Source: Micromonospora siamensis (GTDB lineage Bacteria > Actinomycetota > Actinomycetes > Mycobacteriales > Micromonosporaceae). From it: DNA of 64,000 nucleotides. This document shows positions 42,971-50,920 of this stretch, one piece after another (positions within the stretch are counted from its first letter, which is position 1; every line of letters starts with the position of its first letter). The notes beneath the pieces were generated by a model, which saw only the letters and a program-made list of their open reading frames with translations, searched no databases and had not been told where the DNA came from. The position numbers and the translations under genes are program-made. The DNA lies in assembly GCF_900090305.1 (NCBI RefSeq), contig NZ_LT607751.1:5890001-5954000 (forward strand), in the 5' to 3' direction.

Positions 42971-43768
42971 TCAGCCGGTGAGCTGGTCGCGGACGAGGGC
43001 CAGCAGCTCGGCGTGCGTCTGCTCGTCCGCGGCGACGAGCAGCCCGACCGGGCCGGCCGCGAGCGGCGCACCGCGCAGGTCGGTCACCACACAGCCGGCC
43101 GCCCGGCACAGCGCGATCCCGGCCGCGAAGTGGACGCTGTCGGCGACCGCACCGTCGGTCAGGTAGGCGGCCCGCCGGCCCGCGGCCACCCAGGTGAGCG
43201 CCAGGGTGGTGGAGAGCACCCGGGGCCCGAACCGGGCGACGAACCGGTCGTCGGCGAGCAGCCGGGCGGCCCGGAAGGCGGAGGCGTTCGGGAACGGCGG
43301 GTCCAGGTTGACGTCCACCAGCCGGGACTCCCCGGTCGGTGCGAGCGGCTCGTCCGTGCCGGCGTGGCGGACGGACGCACGGGCGCCGTCGGTCCAGAAG
43401 ACCTCGTCGGTGAACGGGTCCGCCATGGCAGCCGCGCTGACGTGGGAACCGGTGCGCAGGGCCACGTTCACCGCCACCAGCTGGGTCCGCGCGGCGAAGT
43501 TGAGGGTGCCGCAGAGCGGGTCGACCAGCCAGGTGCGCGCGGCGTCGGTGCCGCCGGTCCGCCCGCTCTCTTCCGCGAGCACGGCGTCGTCCGGCCGGGC
43601 CGTGCGCAGCACGTCCAGGATGGCCTGCTCGGCCTCGATGTCCGCCGCCGTGGCGAAGTCCGTCGGCGACTTGTCGAACCGGGCGAGCACGGTGCCGTAA
43701 CGGACGCGGACCACGTGGGCACCGGCCGACGCGGCAGCCACGGCCAGTTCAGAATCGGGGATCGACAT
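42971..43768 (-). CDS. Inositol monophosphatase-like protein with altered metal site
   Basis: A 265-residue protein of the IMPase/FBPase superfamily. ATAADIEAEQAI, LAEESG and WLVDPLCGTLNFA correspond to the first metal-binding motifs. The usual DPLDGT is DPLCGT, so the second Asp is Cys86. The usual WDxAAG near the C-terminus is VHFAAG, lacking the third Asp. Phosphatase activity is thus doubtful or relies on other ligands. TACGCT lies 7 nt before the ATG, a leaderless start. Confidence 0.75.
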   Translation of the reverse strand: MSIPDSELAVAAASAGAHVVRVRYGTVLARFDKSPTDFATAADIEAEQAILDVLRTARPDDAVLAEESGRTGGTDAARTWLVDPLCGTLNFAARTQLVAVNVALRTGSHVSAAAMADPFTDEVFWTDGARASVRHAGTDEPLAPTGESRLVDVNLDPPFPNASAFRAARLLADDRFVARFGPRVLSTTLALTWVAAGRRAAYLTDGAVADSVHFAAGIALCRAAGCVVTDLRGAPLAAGPVGLLVAADEQTHAELLALVRDQLTG

Positions 43769-43775
43769 GCCCGGG

Positions 43776-43781
43776 AGCGTA
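43776..43781 (-). promoter_or_regulatory. Leaderless -10 element of the IMPase-like gene
   Basis: TACGCT on the minus strand, 7 nt before the ATG at 43768. Confidence 0.5.
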
Positions 43782-43835
43782 GCCGGGGCATCGGGGCCCG
43801 CCGCCCCGTCGACAGCGGGACACCGCCACAGCGGG

Positions 43836-44096
43836 TCAACGAGTCGATCTGCGGGCGCACGGCCCGTCGTGGTCGGCCCGGAGCAGGCACCGCCGGCCGC
43901 CGGGCAGCCGCAGGTCGCAGAAGACCCGATGGCGTACGCCCTGGTCGTCCTCGGCGGACACGGTGGTCTCCCCCGGGTCCGCGGCCGGCAGCAGGCCCGC
44001 CCACCGCGCCACCACCCGGGCCAGCCGCAGGGCCGCGGCCAGGTCGGTCGTGACCAACGGCAGGTGTACGACGAAGCGCTCCCGCCCGACCCTCAC
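43836..44096 (-). CDS. Small protein coupled to a DivIVA-like gene, unknown function
   Basis: An 86-residue ORF. GTG start overlaps the stop of the upstream DivIVA-like gene as GTGA. It contains RERFVVHLPLVTTDLAAALRLARVVARWAG and ends with the Cys/His segment FCDLRLPGGRRCLLRADHDG followed by PC. The Cys-His spacing might bind metal. No family recognised. Reality of the gene rests on the coupling and on codon use. Confidence 0.55.
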   Translation of the reverse strand: MRVGRERFVVHLPLVTTDLAAALRLARVVARWAGLLPAADPGETTVSAEDDQGVRHRVFCDLRLPGGRRCLLRADHDGPCARRSTR

Positions 44097-44419
44097 CGCC
44101 GGGCCGCCTGGCCCCGTTGCGCCTGCTCGGACTGCCAGCGGCGCAGCGCCTCCTTGATCCGGGCCGTCTCCAGGCGGCTCTCGCGGAGCGCGTCGTGGAC
44201 CGCGGCGAGATCACCGGCGACCCGCTCCAGAAAGGTCTGCACCTCGTCCGGGTCCAGGCCACGGCGGCCGAGGCGGGTCCACCGGAACTGCCGCTCCCGC
44301 ACCTGCCAGGGCAGCAACGGCAGGTACGCCGACGATCGGTAGTTCGCTCCCGGCCCACGGGTCCGGAGCGGTCGCTGGTTCCGGCCGGTACGCCGCAGCA
44401 AGGCACGCAAGGTCTCCAC
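44093..44419 (-). CDS. DivIVA-domain protein
   Basis: A 108-residue protein. The core RQFRWTRLGRRGLDPDEVQTFLERV matches the N-terminal DivIVA membrane-binding motif. It is followed by the coiled coil AGDLAAVHDALRESRLETARIKEALRRWQ. Only one short coiled coil is present, so it is far smaller than polar-growth DivIVA/Wag31. The GTG start is a choice among several; a longer frame is open upstream. It may bind curved membrane or a DivIVA partner. Confidence 0.7.
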   Translation of the reverse strand: METLRALLRRTGRNQRPLRTRGPGANYRSSAYLPLLPWQVRERQFRWTRLGRRGLDPDEVQTFLERVAGDLAAVHDALRESRLETARIKEALRRWQSEQAQRGQAARR

Positions 44420-44439
44420 CTCTCGGAGTCGGGCTGGAA

Positions 44440-44480
44440 GGGGTGGTCGACCCGCCCGCCGCGCGCGGGCCGACCACCCC
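44440..44480. other. Hairpin upstream of the DivIVA-like gene
   Basis: GGGGTGGTCG (44440-44449) pairs with CGACCACCCC (44471-44480), and the loop holds a second GC stem. It is in a region between divergent genes, so it would lie in the 5' leader of the minus-strand gene and could regulate it. Confidence 0.5.
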
Positions 44481-44604
44481 GCCCCACCACCGCAGCTCCG
44501 ATCAGCAGTACGACAGCAGGGCCGCGCACAGCGAAGGACACCTTCGGGTGAGGGTGTTCGGTCACCCGACGAGCACCCTTCGCTAACGGCGACTCTAGCA
44601 AGAG

Positions 44605-44624
44605 GGCAATGTTCCAACAATGCC
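44605..44624. promoter_or_regulatory. Imperfect palindrome upstream of the GntR gene
   Basis: GGCAATGTTCCAACAATGCC, arms matching at 8 of 9 positions. It lies 38 nt before the GntR start and is a candidate autoregulatory operator. Confidence 0.4.
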
Positions 44625-44662
44625 AACATGGCTCGTAGCCACAGGGGCACAAGGCTTGACGA

Positions 44663-45076
44663 ATGACCATCGATCCGTATTCGCACACCCCGGTCTATGT
44701 GCAACTCGCCGACCTGATCCGCGAGCGGATCGAGTCCGGCAGTCTTCCTGCCGGCGCGCCCGTCGGAACCGAACTGCAGCTCAGCCAGGAGCACGGGATC
44801 GGCCGGGACGCGGTGCGCATGGCCATCTCGCTGCTGCGGTCCGAGGGACTGGTCACCACGACCCGTCCGATGGGCACGCGGGTACGCGAGACGCCCACCC
44901 GGCGGCAGGTCGAGCTGGCGCCGGGGGCGACCGTGGTGGCGCGGATGCCCAGCGGCAAGGAGCGGCGGGCGATGCAGTTGGACGAGGGCGTACCGATCCT
45001 GGAGGTGCGCAATCCCGGCGGCGCCGTCGAGGTGCTGCCCGGCGATGAGGTGGAACTCATCCGGCCCGAGGCCTGA
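44663..45076 (+). CDS. Short GntR-family transcriptional regulator
   Basis: A 137-residue protein. The N-terminal winged helix reads PVYVQLADLIRERIESGSLP, ELQLSQEHGIGRDAVRMAIS and LLRSEGLVTTTRPMGTRV. The rest (about 60 residues) is too short for a full UTRA or FCD effector domain, so it lacks an ordinary ligand-binding domain. It probably binds DNA near its own promoter. It stands at the edge of the accessory patch, about 140 nt before the XRE-ImmA gene. Confidence 0.8.
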   Translation: MTIDPYSHTPVYVQLADLIRERIESGSLPAGAPVGTELQLSQEHGIGRDAVRMAISLLRSEGLVTTTRPMGTRVRETPTRRQVELAPGATVVARMPSGKERRAMQLDEGVPILEVRNPGGAVEVLPGDEVELIRPEA

Positions 45077-45195
45077 CCGGTGGTCGCCGCAACTACCGGA
45101 AAGATCAGCAGCCCAGCGACCTGTGGACGTTCAAGCGCTCCGGTCCGCCCCTTCAGCGACCCGCGAACGACGCGCCGACCCGCTCGAGCTGAGAT

Positions 45196-45212
45196 TGTTC
45201 TAAAATCGAACA
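45196..45212 (+). promoter_or_regulatory. Operator overlapping the leaderless promoter of the XRE-ImmA gene
   Basis: TGTTCtaaaatcGAACA is an inverted repeat around TAAAAT, which lies 7 nt before the GTG start. A repressor bound here would block the -10. Confidence 0.55.
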
Positions 45213-45213
45213 C

Positions 45214-46332
45214 GTGGCGACAACTGACAGCGAGGCGATGGGCCGCCGTATCGCGGAAGCCCGCGCTCGCACCGGCCTGACCCAAGAAGAACTTGCGGCA
45301 CAGATCTCTATCGACCGCTCCGCGCTCGCCAAGATCGAGAAGGGGTCGCGCAGAGTTTCCGCTCTGGAACTCGCCCGCATCGCGCACGTCCTGCAGGAGC
45401 GGATCGAGTGGTTCGTGCTGGACACTCCGCCAGCGATCGTCTCGCACCGCAACGTCACCGAACCTGGGGCGGCGAGCCCTGCCATCGATCAGGTGGCCGA
45501 GAGGATCGCCTGGCACGTCGAATTCGTCGACAAGAACGACGACCGATTGGCACTCGTTTCGCCGGAGTTCATGGCGCGGCCCCGCAGCCCCGAGGAGGTA
45601 GAGAAGGCTGCCGCGACCGCTCGACGGCTTCTGCGCCTAGACACCTCAGAGCCATGCTTCGACGTTTCGAAGCGCCTGGCCCATGTGGGCCTGTTCACGT
45701 TCGCCTTCGATCTGGGGGCGGACGCAGCAGACGCCGCCTCACTCCATCTGCGCCAGGGTGGGATCGCGCTCATCAACGGCCATCTGCACGTCGGCCGACG
45801 GCGACTGGCCGCCGCCCACGAATTCGGCCACTACCTGTTTGCCGACGAGTACACCGTCGACTGGAGGGTCGGCGAGAGTGAGGACGACGCCGCGTGGGAG
45901 GCACGACTGGACAGATTCGGTCGCGCTTTACTCCTGCCGCCACAGGCCGTGCGGGCCAGTTGGAGCACTCTGCGCTCCCAAGGTGATGATCTGCGGACGG
46001 CATCGGTCAAGCTCGCCAGCGCCTTCCGGGTGGACATGTCGACCCTGGCTCGTCGACTCCTCGAACTCGAACTCGTACCGCCGAGTGAGGCTCACAGGGT
46101 GCGGCAGACCCGCACCACTCGTGCCGACATCATCGAGTTCAACCTTCTGGTGAACGACGAGTTGGCCGCGCCCCACCTGCCGCAGGCATACCAGGCGGCA
46201 GTTCTGCGTCTCTACCGCCAGGAGACAGTCACCGCGGCCCGAGCCACTGACCTACTGTTCGACACCTGGGACGAGGACGATCTACCGGAACTGCCGAAGT
46301 TGCCGCAGAGCGCCGTTTGGAACCTCGTGTGA
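45214..46332 (+). CDS. XRE-family regulator fused to ImmA/IrrE metallopeptidase
   Basis: A 372-residue protein. The XRE helix-turn-helix spans about residues 9-62 (ARARTGLTQEELAAQISIDR, SALAKIEKGSRRVSALELAR). The central domain has the zinc motif AAAHEFGHYLFADE, with His202, Glu203 and His206. A C-terminal helical region follows. Such ImmA/IrrE (COG2856) fusions act as regulators whose peptidase half cleaves a repressor, or as antitoxin-like partners. The stop overlaps the PIN gene start as GTGA, so the two are translated together. GC content is lower than in the flanks, suggesting horizontal acquisition. Confidence 0.87.
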   Translation: MATTDSEAMGRRIAEARARTGLTQEELAAQISIDRSALAKIEKGSRRVSALELARIAHVLQERIEWFVLDTPPAIVSHRNVTEPGAASPAIDQVAERIAWHVEFVDKNDDRLALVSPEFMARPRSPEEVEKAAATARRLLRLDTSEPCFDVSKRLAHVGLFTFAFDLGADAADAASLHLRQGGIALINGHLHVGRRRLAAAHEFGHYLFADEYTVDWRVGESEDDAAWEARLDRFGRALLLPPQAVRASWSTLRSQGDDLRTASVKLASAFRVDMSTLARRLLELELVPPSEAHRVRQTRTTRADIIEFNLLVNDELAAPHLPQAYQAAVLRLYRQETVTAARATDLLFDTWDEDDLPELPKLPQSAVWNLV

Positions 46333-46895
46333 ACGCCGAGGACGGTGCGGCCGCGCACGATGAGGAGCGAGAGATACTGGTGTTCGACACCAGCCCCCTG
46401 GTGCACTTCGCACGGCAGAACTGGCTGGGAGTGTTAAAGGCGGTCGTCGGAGATCGTCTAGCCCTCGTGCCCGATGTCGTGGTGGACGAGTTGCAACAGT
46501 TCGCGGCCGTGGACAGTCGGGTGAAGGCAGTGCTGGAAGCCTCCTGGATCGAGCCCCGAGAGTTGCGGAGCCCTGCCGAAATCTTGGCATTCGCCGAGTT
46601 CTCACAATTTCTGGTCAGAGGAGAACGTAACAAGGGCGAAGCAGGTGTCCTCGCCTTGGCGTCGACCATCGGTGGAATCGCAGTCGTCGACGACGGCGCT
46701 GGACGGAAGGCCGCCCAGCGGGCAGGAGTTCACCTGCGCGGAACCCTCGGACTGCTCTGCGACGCCATCCGGAAGAACCTCCTGACCATCGCGCTGGTGA
46801 GCGCGTTGGCTGACGACCTACTTGCCAGCGAGTACCGTCTGCCGTTCAAGCACGGCGAGTTCGAAAAATGGGCCATCGAGAACGGCCTGTGTTAG
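46329..46895 (+). CDS. PIN-domain (DUF3368-like) protein, putative toxin
   Basis: A 188-residue protein. It has ILVFDTSPLVHFARQ, VVVDELQQF, GEAGVLALASTIGGIAVVDD and GRKAAQRAGVHLRGTLGLL, the conserved order of DUF3368-like PIN domains. Acidic residues Asp in FDTS, Glu in VDEL and GEAG, and Asp in VVDDG form the likely Mg2+ site of a ribonuclease. The start is GTG with a GTGA overlap; a TTG 12 nt upstream is possible. Pairing with the XRE-ImmA gene suggests a toxin-antitoxin-like or stress module; direct toxicity is inferred. Confidence 0.82.
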   Translation: MNAEDGAAAHDEEREILVFDTSPLVHFARQNWLGVLKAVVGDRLALVPDVVVDELQQFAAVDSRVKAVLEASWIEPRELRSPAEILAFAEFSQFLVRGERNKGEAGVLALASTIGGIAVVDDGAGRKAAQRAGVHLRGTLGLLCDAIRKNLLTIALVSALADDLLASEYRLPFKHGEFEKWAIENGLC

Positions 46896-46963
46896 GGCTG
46901 TCTGTTCGTCCGGCAGGTGGTGGGGTACGGGATCGGGACACGACCGGAACGGAGACACCCCTG

Positions 46964-47944
46964 ATGCGCTACACCACTCTCGGATCCACCGGCCTCGAGG
47001 TGTCCGCCCTCTGCCTCGGCTGCATGAGCTACGGCGTACCCGACCGTGGCCCGCACCCGTGGTCGCTGCCGGAGGATCAGGCCCGCCCGTTCATCAAGCA
47101 GTCGATCGAGGCGGGGATCAACTTCTTCGACACCGCCAACGTCTACTCCGACGGCACCAGCGAGGAGATCGTCGGCCGGGCCCTCAACGAGTACGCCCGC
47201 CGCGAGGAGGTGGTCATCGCCACCAAGGTGCACGGCCGGATGCGGCCCGGGCCGAACGGCGCCGGCCTGTCCCGCAAGCACATCATGACCGAGATCGACA
47301 ACAGCCTGCGCCGGCTCGGCACCGACTACGTGGACCTCTACCAGATCCACCGGCTGGACCCCGGCACGCCCATGGAGGAGACCCTCGAAGCGCTGCACGA
47401 CCTGGTCCGGGCCGGCAAGGTGCGCTACCTCGGCGCTTCCTCCATGTACGCGTGGCAGTTCGCCAAGGCGCTGTTCCTGGCCGACGCGCACGGCTGGACC
47501 CGGTTCGTGTCCATGCAGCCGCACTACAACCTGCTCTACCGCGAGGAGGAGCGGGAGATGCTGCCGCTCTGCGCCGACCAGGGCGTCGGGGTCATCCCGT
47601 GGAGCCCGCTGGCCCGGGGCCGGCTCACCCGCGACTGGGACGAGACCACCGAGCGTTCCGGGACGGACGAGTTCGGTCGTACCCTCTATGCCGGCACCGA
47701 GGCCGACGACCGGCGGGTGGTCGACGCGGTCGCCGCGGTGGCCAAGGCCCGGGGCGTGCCCCGCGCGCAGGTCGCGCTCTCCTGGCTGGCCGACCGGCCC
47801 GGTGTCACCGCGCCCATCGTCGGCGCCACCAGGCCGCACCACCTCACCGACGCCGTCGCCGCCCTCGACCTGCACCTCACCGACGAGGAGAACGAGACGC
47901 TGGAGAGCCCCTACCGGCCGCACCCCGTCCTCGGCTTCTCCTGA
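46964..47944 (+). CDS. Aldo/keto reductase
   Basis: A 326-residue NADPH-dependent oxidoreductase. The start MRYTTLGSTGLEVSALCLGC is typical. Catalytic residues are Asp and Tyr in FFDTANVYSDGTSEE, Lys in VVIATKVHG and His in DLYQIHRLD. GVGVIPWSPLARG and PIVGATRPHHLTDAVAAL bind NADPH. It resembles the YajO/GSP69-like reductases. GGAG lies upstream of the ATG. Substrate unknown. Confidence 0.9.
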   Translation: MRYTTLGSTGLEVSALCLGCMSYGVPDRGPHPWSLPEDQARPFIKQSIEAGINFFDTANVYSDGTSEEIVGRALNEYARREEVVIATKVHGRMRPGPNGAGLSRKHIMTEIDNSLRRLGTDYVDLYQIHRLDPGTPMEETLEALHDLVRAGKVRYLGASSMYAWQFAKALFLADAHGWTRFVSMQPHYNLLYREEEREMLPLCADQGVGVIPWSPLARGRLTRDWDETTERSGTDEFGRTLYAGTEADDRRVVDAVAAVAKARGVPRAQVALSWLADRPGVTAPIVGATRPHHLTDAVAALDLHLTDEENETLESPYRPHPVLGFS

Positions 47945-47993
47945 GTACGGCGGCTCATGTGCCGACGGTGCCGTCCGGGCCACGCTGGGCGGC

Positions 47994-48425
47994 ATGACTG
48001 CCACTTCCACGCCCTCGCGCCCGCGGCCCGGCGGTCCGGTCGTCGGACTCCTGGTGCTGCTCTGGATCGGTGGCCTGCTCGCGGCCGGCTGGTGGTTGTT
48101 CAGCATCGGCATGGAGCAGTGGGCCGCCTCGTACTCCCCGCCGGACGCCGCGTCGGCGGAGCTGGAGCGGCGGGCGTCCCGGGCCGGGACGACCCTGGTC
48201 CTCGTCGTGGCGGGCGGGCCGCTGGTGATCGCGCTGGTGGCGTACGGGATGCGGCTGGTCCGGACCGCGGTCGTCTTCCTGGTGCTGACGCTGCTGCTCG
48301 GCGGTCCCGCGCTGGTGCTGGGCGCGGCGGCCAACCGGGATCGGCAGCCGCCCGTCCCGCCGCCGTCGGCCCCGGGGCACTGTGTCGAACTCAGCGGTGG
48401 CGACACCCGTTGCCCGGGCGGCTGA
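47994..48425 (+). CDS. Small membrane protein, unknown function
   Basis: A 143-residue protein. Three hydrophobic segments are visible (VVGLLVLLWIGGLLAAGWWLF, TTLVLVVAGGPLVIALVAYG, TAVVFLVLTLLLGGPALVLG), with a Pro-rich, Cys-containing C-terminus (CVELSGGDTRC). The ATG is the first plausible start after the preceding gene. No strong ribosome site. Family not recognised. Confidence 0.62.
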   Translation: MTATSTPSRPRPGGPVVGLLVLLWIGGLLAAGWWLFSIGMEQWAASYSPPDAASAELERRASRAGTTLVLVVAGGPLVIALVAYGMRLVRTAVVFLVLTLLLGGPALVLGAAANRDRQPPVPPPSAPGHCVELSGGDTRCPGG

Positions 48426-48439
48426 CCCGCCCGGCCCGG

Positions 48440-49147
48440 TCAGCCGCCGAGGACGATGAACTCGTTGCCGTCCGGGTCGGCCAGCACCACGGCGCCGTCC
48501 GCGGCGGCCCCCAGCCGGGTCGCTCCGAGCGAGACGAGCCGGTCGACCTCGGCCCGCTGGTCGCCGTCGGGCGGGGCGAGCTCGAAGCGCTGCGGGTTGC
48601 GTACCTCCTTCGCGGCCACCGGGGGCCCGCCCCACGCGGCCTTCGTGCCGCCGTGCGGCGACTGGACCGCGGTCTCCTCGTCCTGGTCCCACACCAGCGG
48701 CCAGTCGAGCACCGCGCTCCAGAAGAGGCCGACCTGCCGGGTGCCGTCGCAGGCCACCTCGCCGAGCGGGCCGCAGCCGGCGAGGAAGTTGTTCTCCGGC
48801 TCGATCACACAGAACGCGTTGCCCTCCGGGTCGGCCAGGACGACGTGCCCCTCGTCGGGGCGCTGCCCGACGTCCAGGTGACCGGCGCCGAGCCGCAGCG
48901 CCGCCGCCACCACCTGCTGCTGGTCGCCGGAGACGTCGCTGGTCACATGCAGGTGCAGGCGGCGGTGCGGGCCGCCCTCGTCCGGGCCGGCCGGGACGAA
49001 GCGGAGGGCGACCTGGGTGTCCGTGCCGGGCACCAGCGCACCCCGGGCGTCCTCGACCACCTCCCGGCCGAGCAGGTTGGCCCAGAACCGCGCCAGGCGG
49101 GTGGGATCGTCCGCGTCGAAGGCCACCGTCAGCGTTCGCGAGAGCAT
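48440..49147 (-). CDS. Tandem VOC (glyoxalase-like) protein
   Basis: A 235-residue protein with two VOC modules. The first has TVAFDADDPTRLARFWANLLG and HVVLADPEGNAFCVIEPE; the second has VGLFWSAVLDWPLV and GAVVLADPDGNEFIVLGG. This arrangement is common in actinobacterial VOC proteins annotated only by family. TACGGT 6 nt before the ATG supports a leaderless start. Substrate unknown. Confidence 0.85.
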   Translation of the reverse strand: MLSRTLTVAFDADDPTRLARFWANLLGREVVEDARGALVPGTDTQVALRFVPAGPDEGGPHRRLHLHVTSDVSGDQQQVVAAALRLGAGHLDVGQRPDEGHVVLADPEGNAFCVIEPENNFLAGCGPLGEVACDGTRQVGLFWSAVLDWPLVWDQDEETAVQSPHGGTKAAWGGPPVAAKEVRNPQRFELAPPDGDQRAEVDRLVSLGATRLGAAADGAVVLADPDGNEFIVLGG

Positions 49148-49153
49148 CCCTGC

Positions 49154-49197
49154 ACCGTAGACACGGGGCAGCGCCGCGCCAACCGAGTTACTACGCT
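49154..49197. promoter_or_regulatory. Divergent pair of leaderless promoters
   Basis: TACGGT on the minus strand (49154-49159), 6 nt before ATG 49147, and TACGCT on plus (49192-49197), 6 nt before ATG 49204. Confidence 0.55.
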
Positions 49198-49203
49198 GCC
49201 GGG

Positions 49204-50208
49204 ATGGCAGTCACCGATGGGCCGACGTCGGAGTTCCCGCCGGACCAGGTGCCCGGTCGAGGACGCGACTGGTACCGGGGGGACTGCCATGTCCACTCGA
49301 CGCACTCCAACGGTGGGGAGCTGACACCCGACCAGCTGGCGGCGGACGCCCGGGCCGTCGGGTTGGACTTCGTGGCGACCACGGAACACAACAACTGCGC
49401 CGGGCACCGGGACTGGGCTCCGTACGCCGACGACCTGCTGGTGATCCTGGGTCAGGAGGTCGTCACCCGGACCGGGCACTGGCTCGCGCTCGGCCTCGAA
49501 CCGGAACAGGTCGTCGACTGGCGGTACGGAGTGCGCGACGGCCTGGTGGACGGGCAGCTGCGCGAGGTGTCCCGGGTAGGTGGCCTGTGCGTGGCCGCCC
49601 ACCCGCACGCGCCGTACCCCTGCGGGGTGTTCATGTACCCGTACGGGAAGTTCGACGTGGTCGAGGTGTGGAACGGGCGGTGGACCTCGGACCTGCCCTG
49701 GAACGCGGACAACGAGGCGGCGCTGGCGGAATGGGGCCGTGGCCTCGCGGCCGACATCCACGGCGGGCGGTGGCGGCCGGCGCTGGGCAACAGTGACGTC
49801 CACGTGGCCGGCCAGCTCGGCACACCGCACACCGTCGTGCTGGCCGAGGAGCTGAGCACGGAAGCGGTCCTGGCCGGCATCCGCGCCGGGCGGAGCTGGA
49901 TCGCCGAATCGGCCGCCGTCGAACTGGAGCTGACGGTCTCCGCCGGAGATCGCAGCGCCGGAATCGGTGATCGGCTGGAGACCGCCGGCGACCCGGCGGA
50001 GGTACGGGTGAGCGTCCGTGGGGTGCCGTCCGGGCTGGTCAGCTTCCACACCGAGCGGGGCACGGCGCACCGCGAGTCGTTGCCCGAAGACGGCACGGGC
50101 ACCGTGCGGTGGCACACCGCCGCCGACGCGTCGGCGTTCGTCCGCGTCGAGGTACGCCACCCGGATCGCACCATGGCGGCGCTCACCAACCCCGTCGTGC
50201 TGAACTGA
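49204..50208 (+). CDS. CehA/McbA-type PHP-domain metallohydrolase
   Basis: A 334-residue protein. YRGDCHVHSTHSNGGELTP and VATTEHNN give the first metal ligands of the PHP fold; LGQEVVTRTGHWLALG, VAAHPHAPYP and LGNSDVHVAG give the remaining ones. The last 90 residues are a beta domain. CehA/McbA relatives hydrolyse carbamates, but the substrate here is unknown. ATG follows a TACGCT box by 6 nt. Confidence 0.87.
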   Translation: MAVTDGPTSEFPPDQVPGRGRDWYRGDCHVHSTHSNGGELTPDQLAADARAVGLDFVATTEHNNCAGHRDWAPYADDLLVILGQEVVTRTGHWLALGLEPEQVVDWRYGVRDGLVDGQLREVSRVGGLCVAAHPHAPYPCGVFMYPYGKFDVVEVWNGRWTSDLPWNADNEAALAEWGRGLAADIHGGRWRPALGNSDVHVAGQLGTPHTVVLAEELSTEAVLAGIRAGRSWIAESAAVELELTVSAGDRSAGIGDRLETAGDPAEVRVSVRGVPSGLVSFHTERGTAHRESLPEDGTGTVRWHTAADASAFVRVEVRHPDRTMAALTNPVVLN

Positions 50209-50289
50209 ACGCTGCCGACTGGTAGCGACCGCCCGAACAATCCGGCGGAAGAAGGGCTGAGCGGGCCGTTCACTGGGTATCTGAACGGA

Positions 50290-50478
50290 ATGGACAACGA
50301 GACCGAACTCTGGCGGACGCTGGCAGAGCAGCACCGGCAGCACGACGACGACCCGCGGCGTTGCCGCGACTGCCAGGCGTACTGGCCGTGCACCTACCGC
50401 CTCGACGCCGACCGCCACCTGCTCGCCACCGTCGGCGCGGCCGGGATGCCCGGCCAGCAGCACTTCGTCTTCGCCTGA
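50290..50478 (+). CDS. Small CxxC protein, unknown function
   Basis: A 62-residue acidic, Asp/His-rich ORF containing CRDCQAYWPCTYR, a Cys-rich knot that could bind zinc. It has no strong ribosome-binding site. Small Cys/Trp/Pro motif proteins of this type are frequent in actinomycetes, which supports it being real, but the evidence is modest. Confidence 0.5.
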   Translation: MDNETELWRTLAEQHRQHDDDPRRCRDCQAYWPCTYRLDADRHLLATVGAAGMPGQQHFVFA

Positions 50479-50501
50479 CCCCGCCACCCGCAGGCGGCCG
50501 T

Positions 50502-50735
50502 TTAGCAGCAGCTCGCAGCCGCCCCGGTGGTGGCCGGCGCCGCCTCGGTGCCGGTCGTGCAGCCGGCGCTCTCGACGGCCTTCCCCAACTGCGGCGAATC
50601 GGCCTTGACGGTGTAGACCTCCCACGGCTCGTCGCCTGGACCCCGCACCCAGACTTTGTCCTGGAGGGCGTAGCAGCACTCGGTGTCGTTCTCCTCCAGC
50701 GTGATCAGGCCGGAGTGCTTGCGATGGGGTCGATG
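50502..50735 (-). pseudogene. C-terminal remnant of an ArsI/CadI-like VOC protein
   Basis: In the frame ending TAA at 50502 the sequence reads GLITLEENDTECCYALQDKVWV, then PWEVYTVKADSP, and ends AASCC. The CCYALQDKVWV and PWEVYTVKAD segments are hallmarks of the C-terminal end of ArsI (C-As lyase)/CadI proteins. The N-terminal 100 residues are missing and replaced by another fragment. It is debris of a former arsenic-response locus. Confidence 0.6.
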
Positions 50736-50743
50736 TAGTCCCG

Positions 50744-50794
50744 CTACTCGATGATGAGCCCGTCGCGGATGAAGGTTTCGCGGGGGTTGCTCAC
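50744..50794 (-). pseudogene. 16-codon fragment, possibly SnoaL-like
   Basis: GTG is preceded by GAAGGAG and reads VSNPRETFIRDGLIIE, then TAG. Read through the stop it continues RDYIDPIA, resembling the end of a SnoaL-like domain. It directly abuts the ArsI remnant. A TTGACT (50868-50873, minus strand) may be a -35 upstream. Confidence 0.35.
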
Positions 50795-50920
50795 GTCGGG
50801 CTCCTTCGAGTCGGTGGGCCGTCTGTCGGCACGCCGAAGGGCCCCGCGAATACGAACGTCATCCTGAAGTCAACTTCGCCGGACCTTCAGTTGGCCCCGA
50901 TCAACATCTCAAGCACGCAC

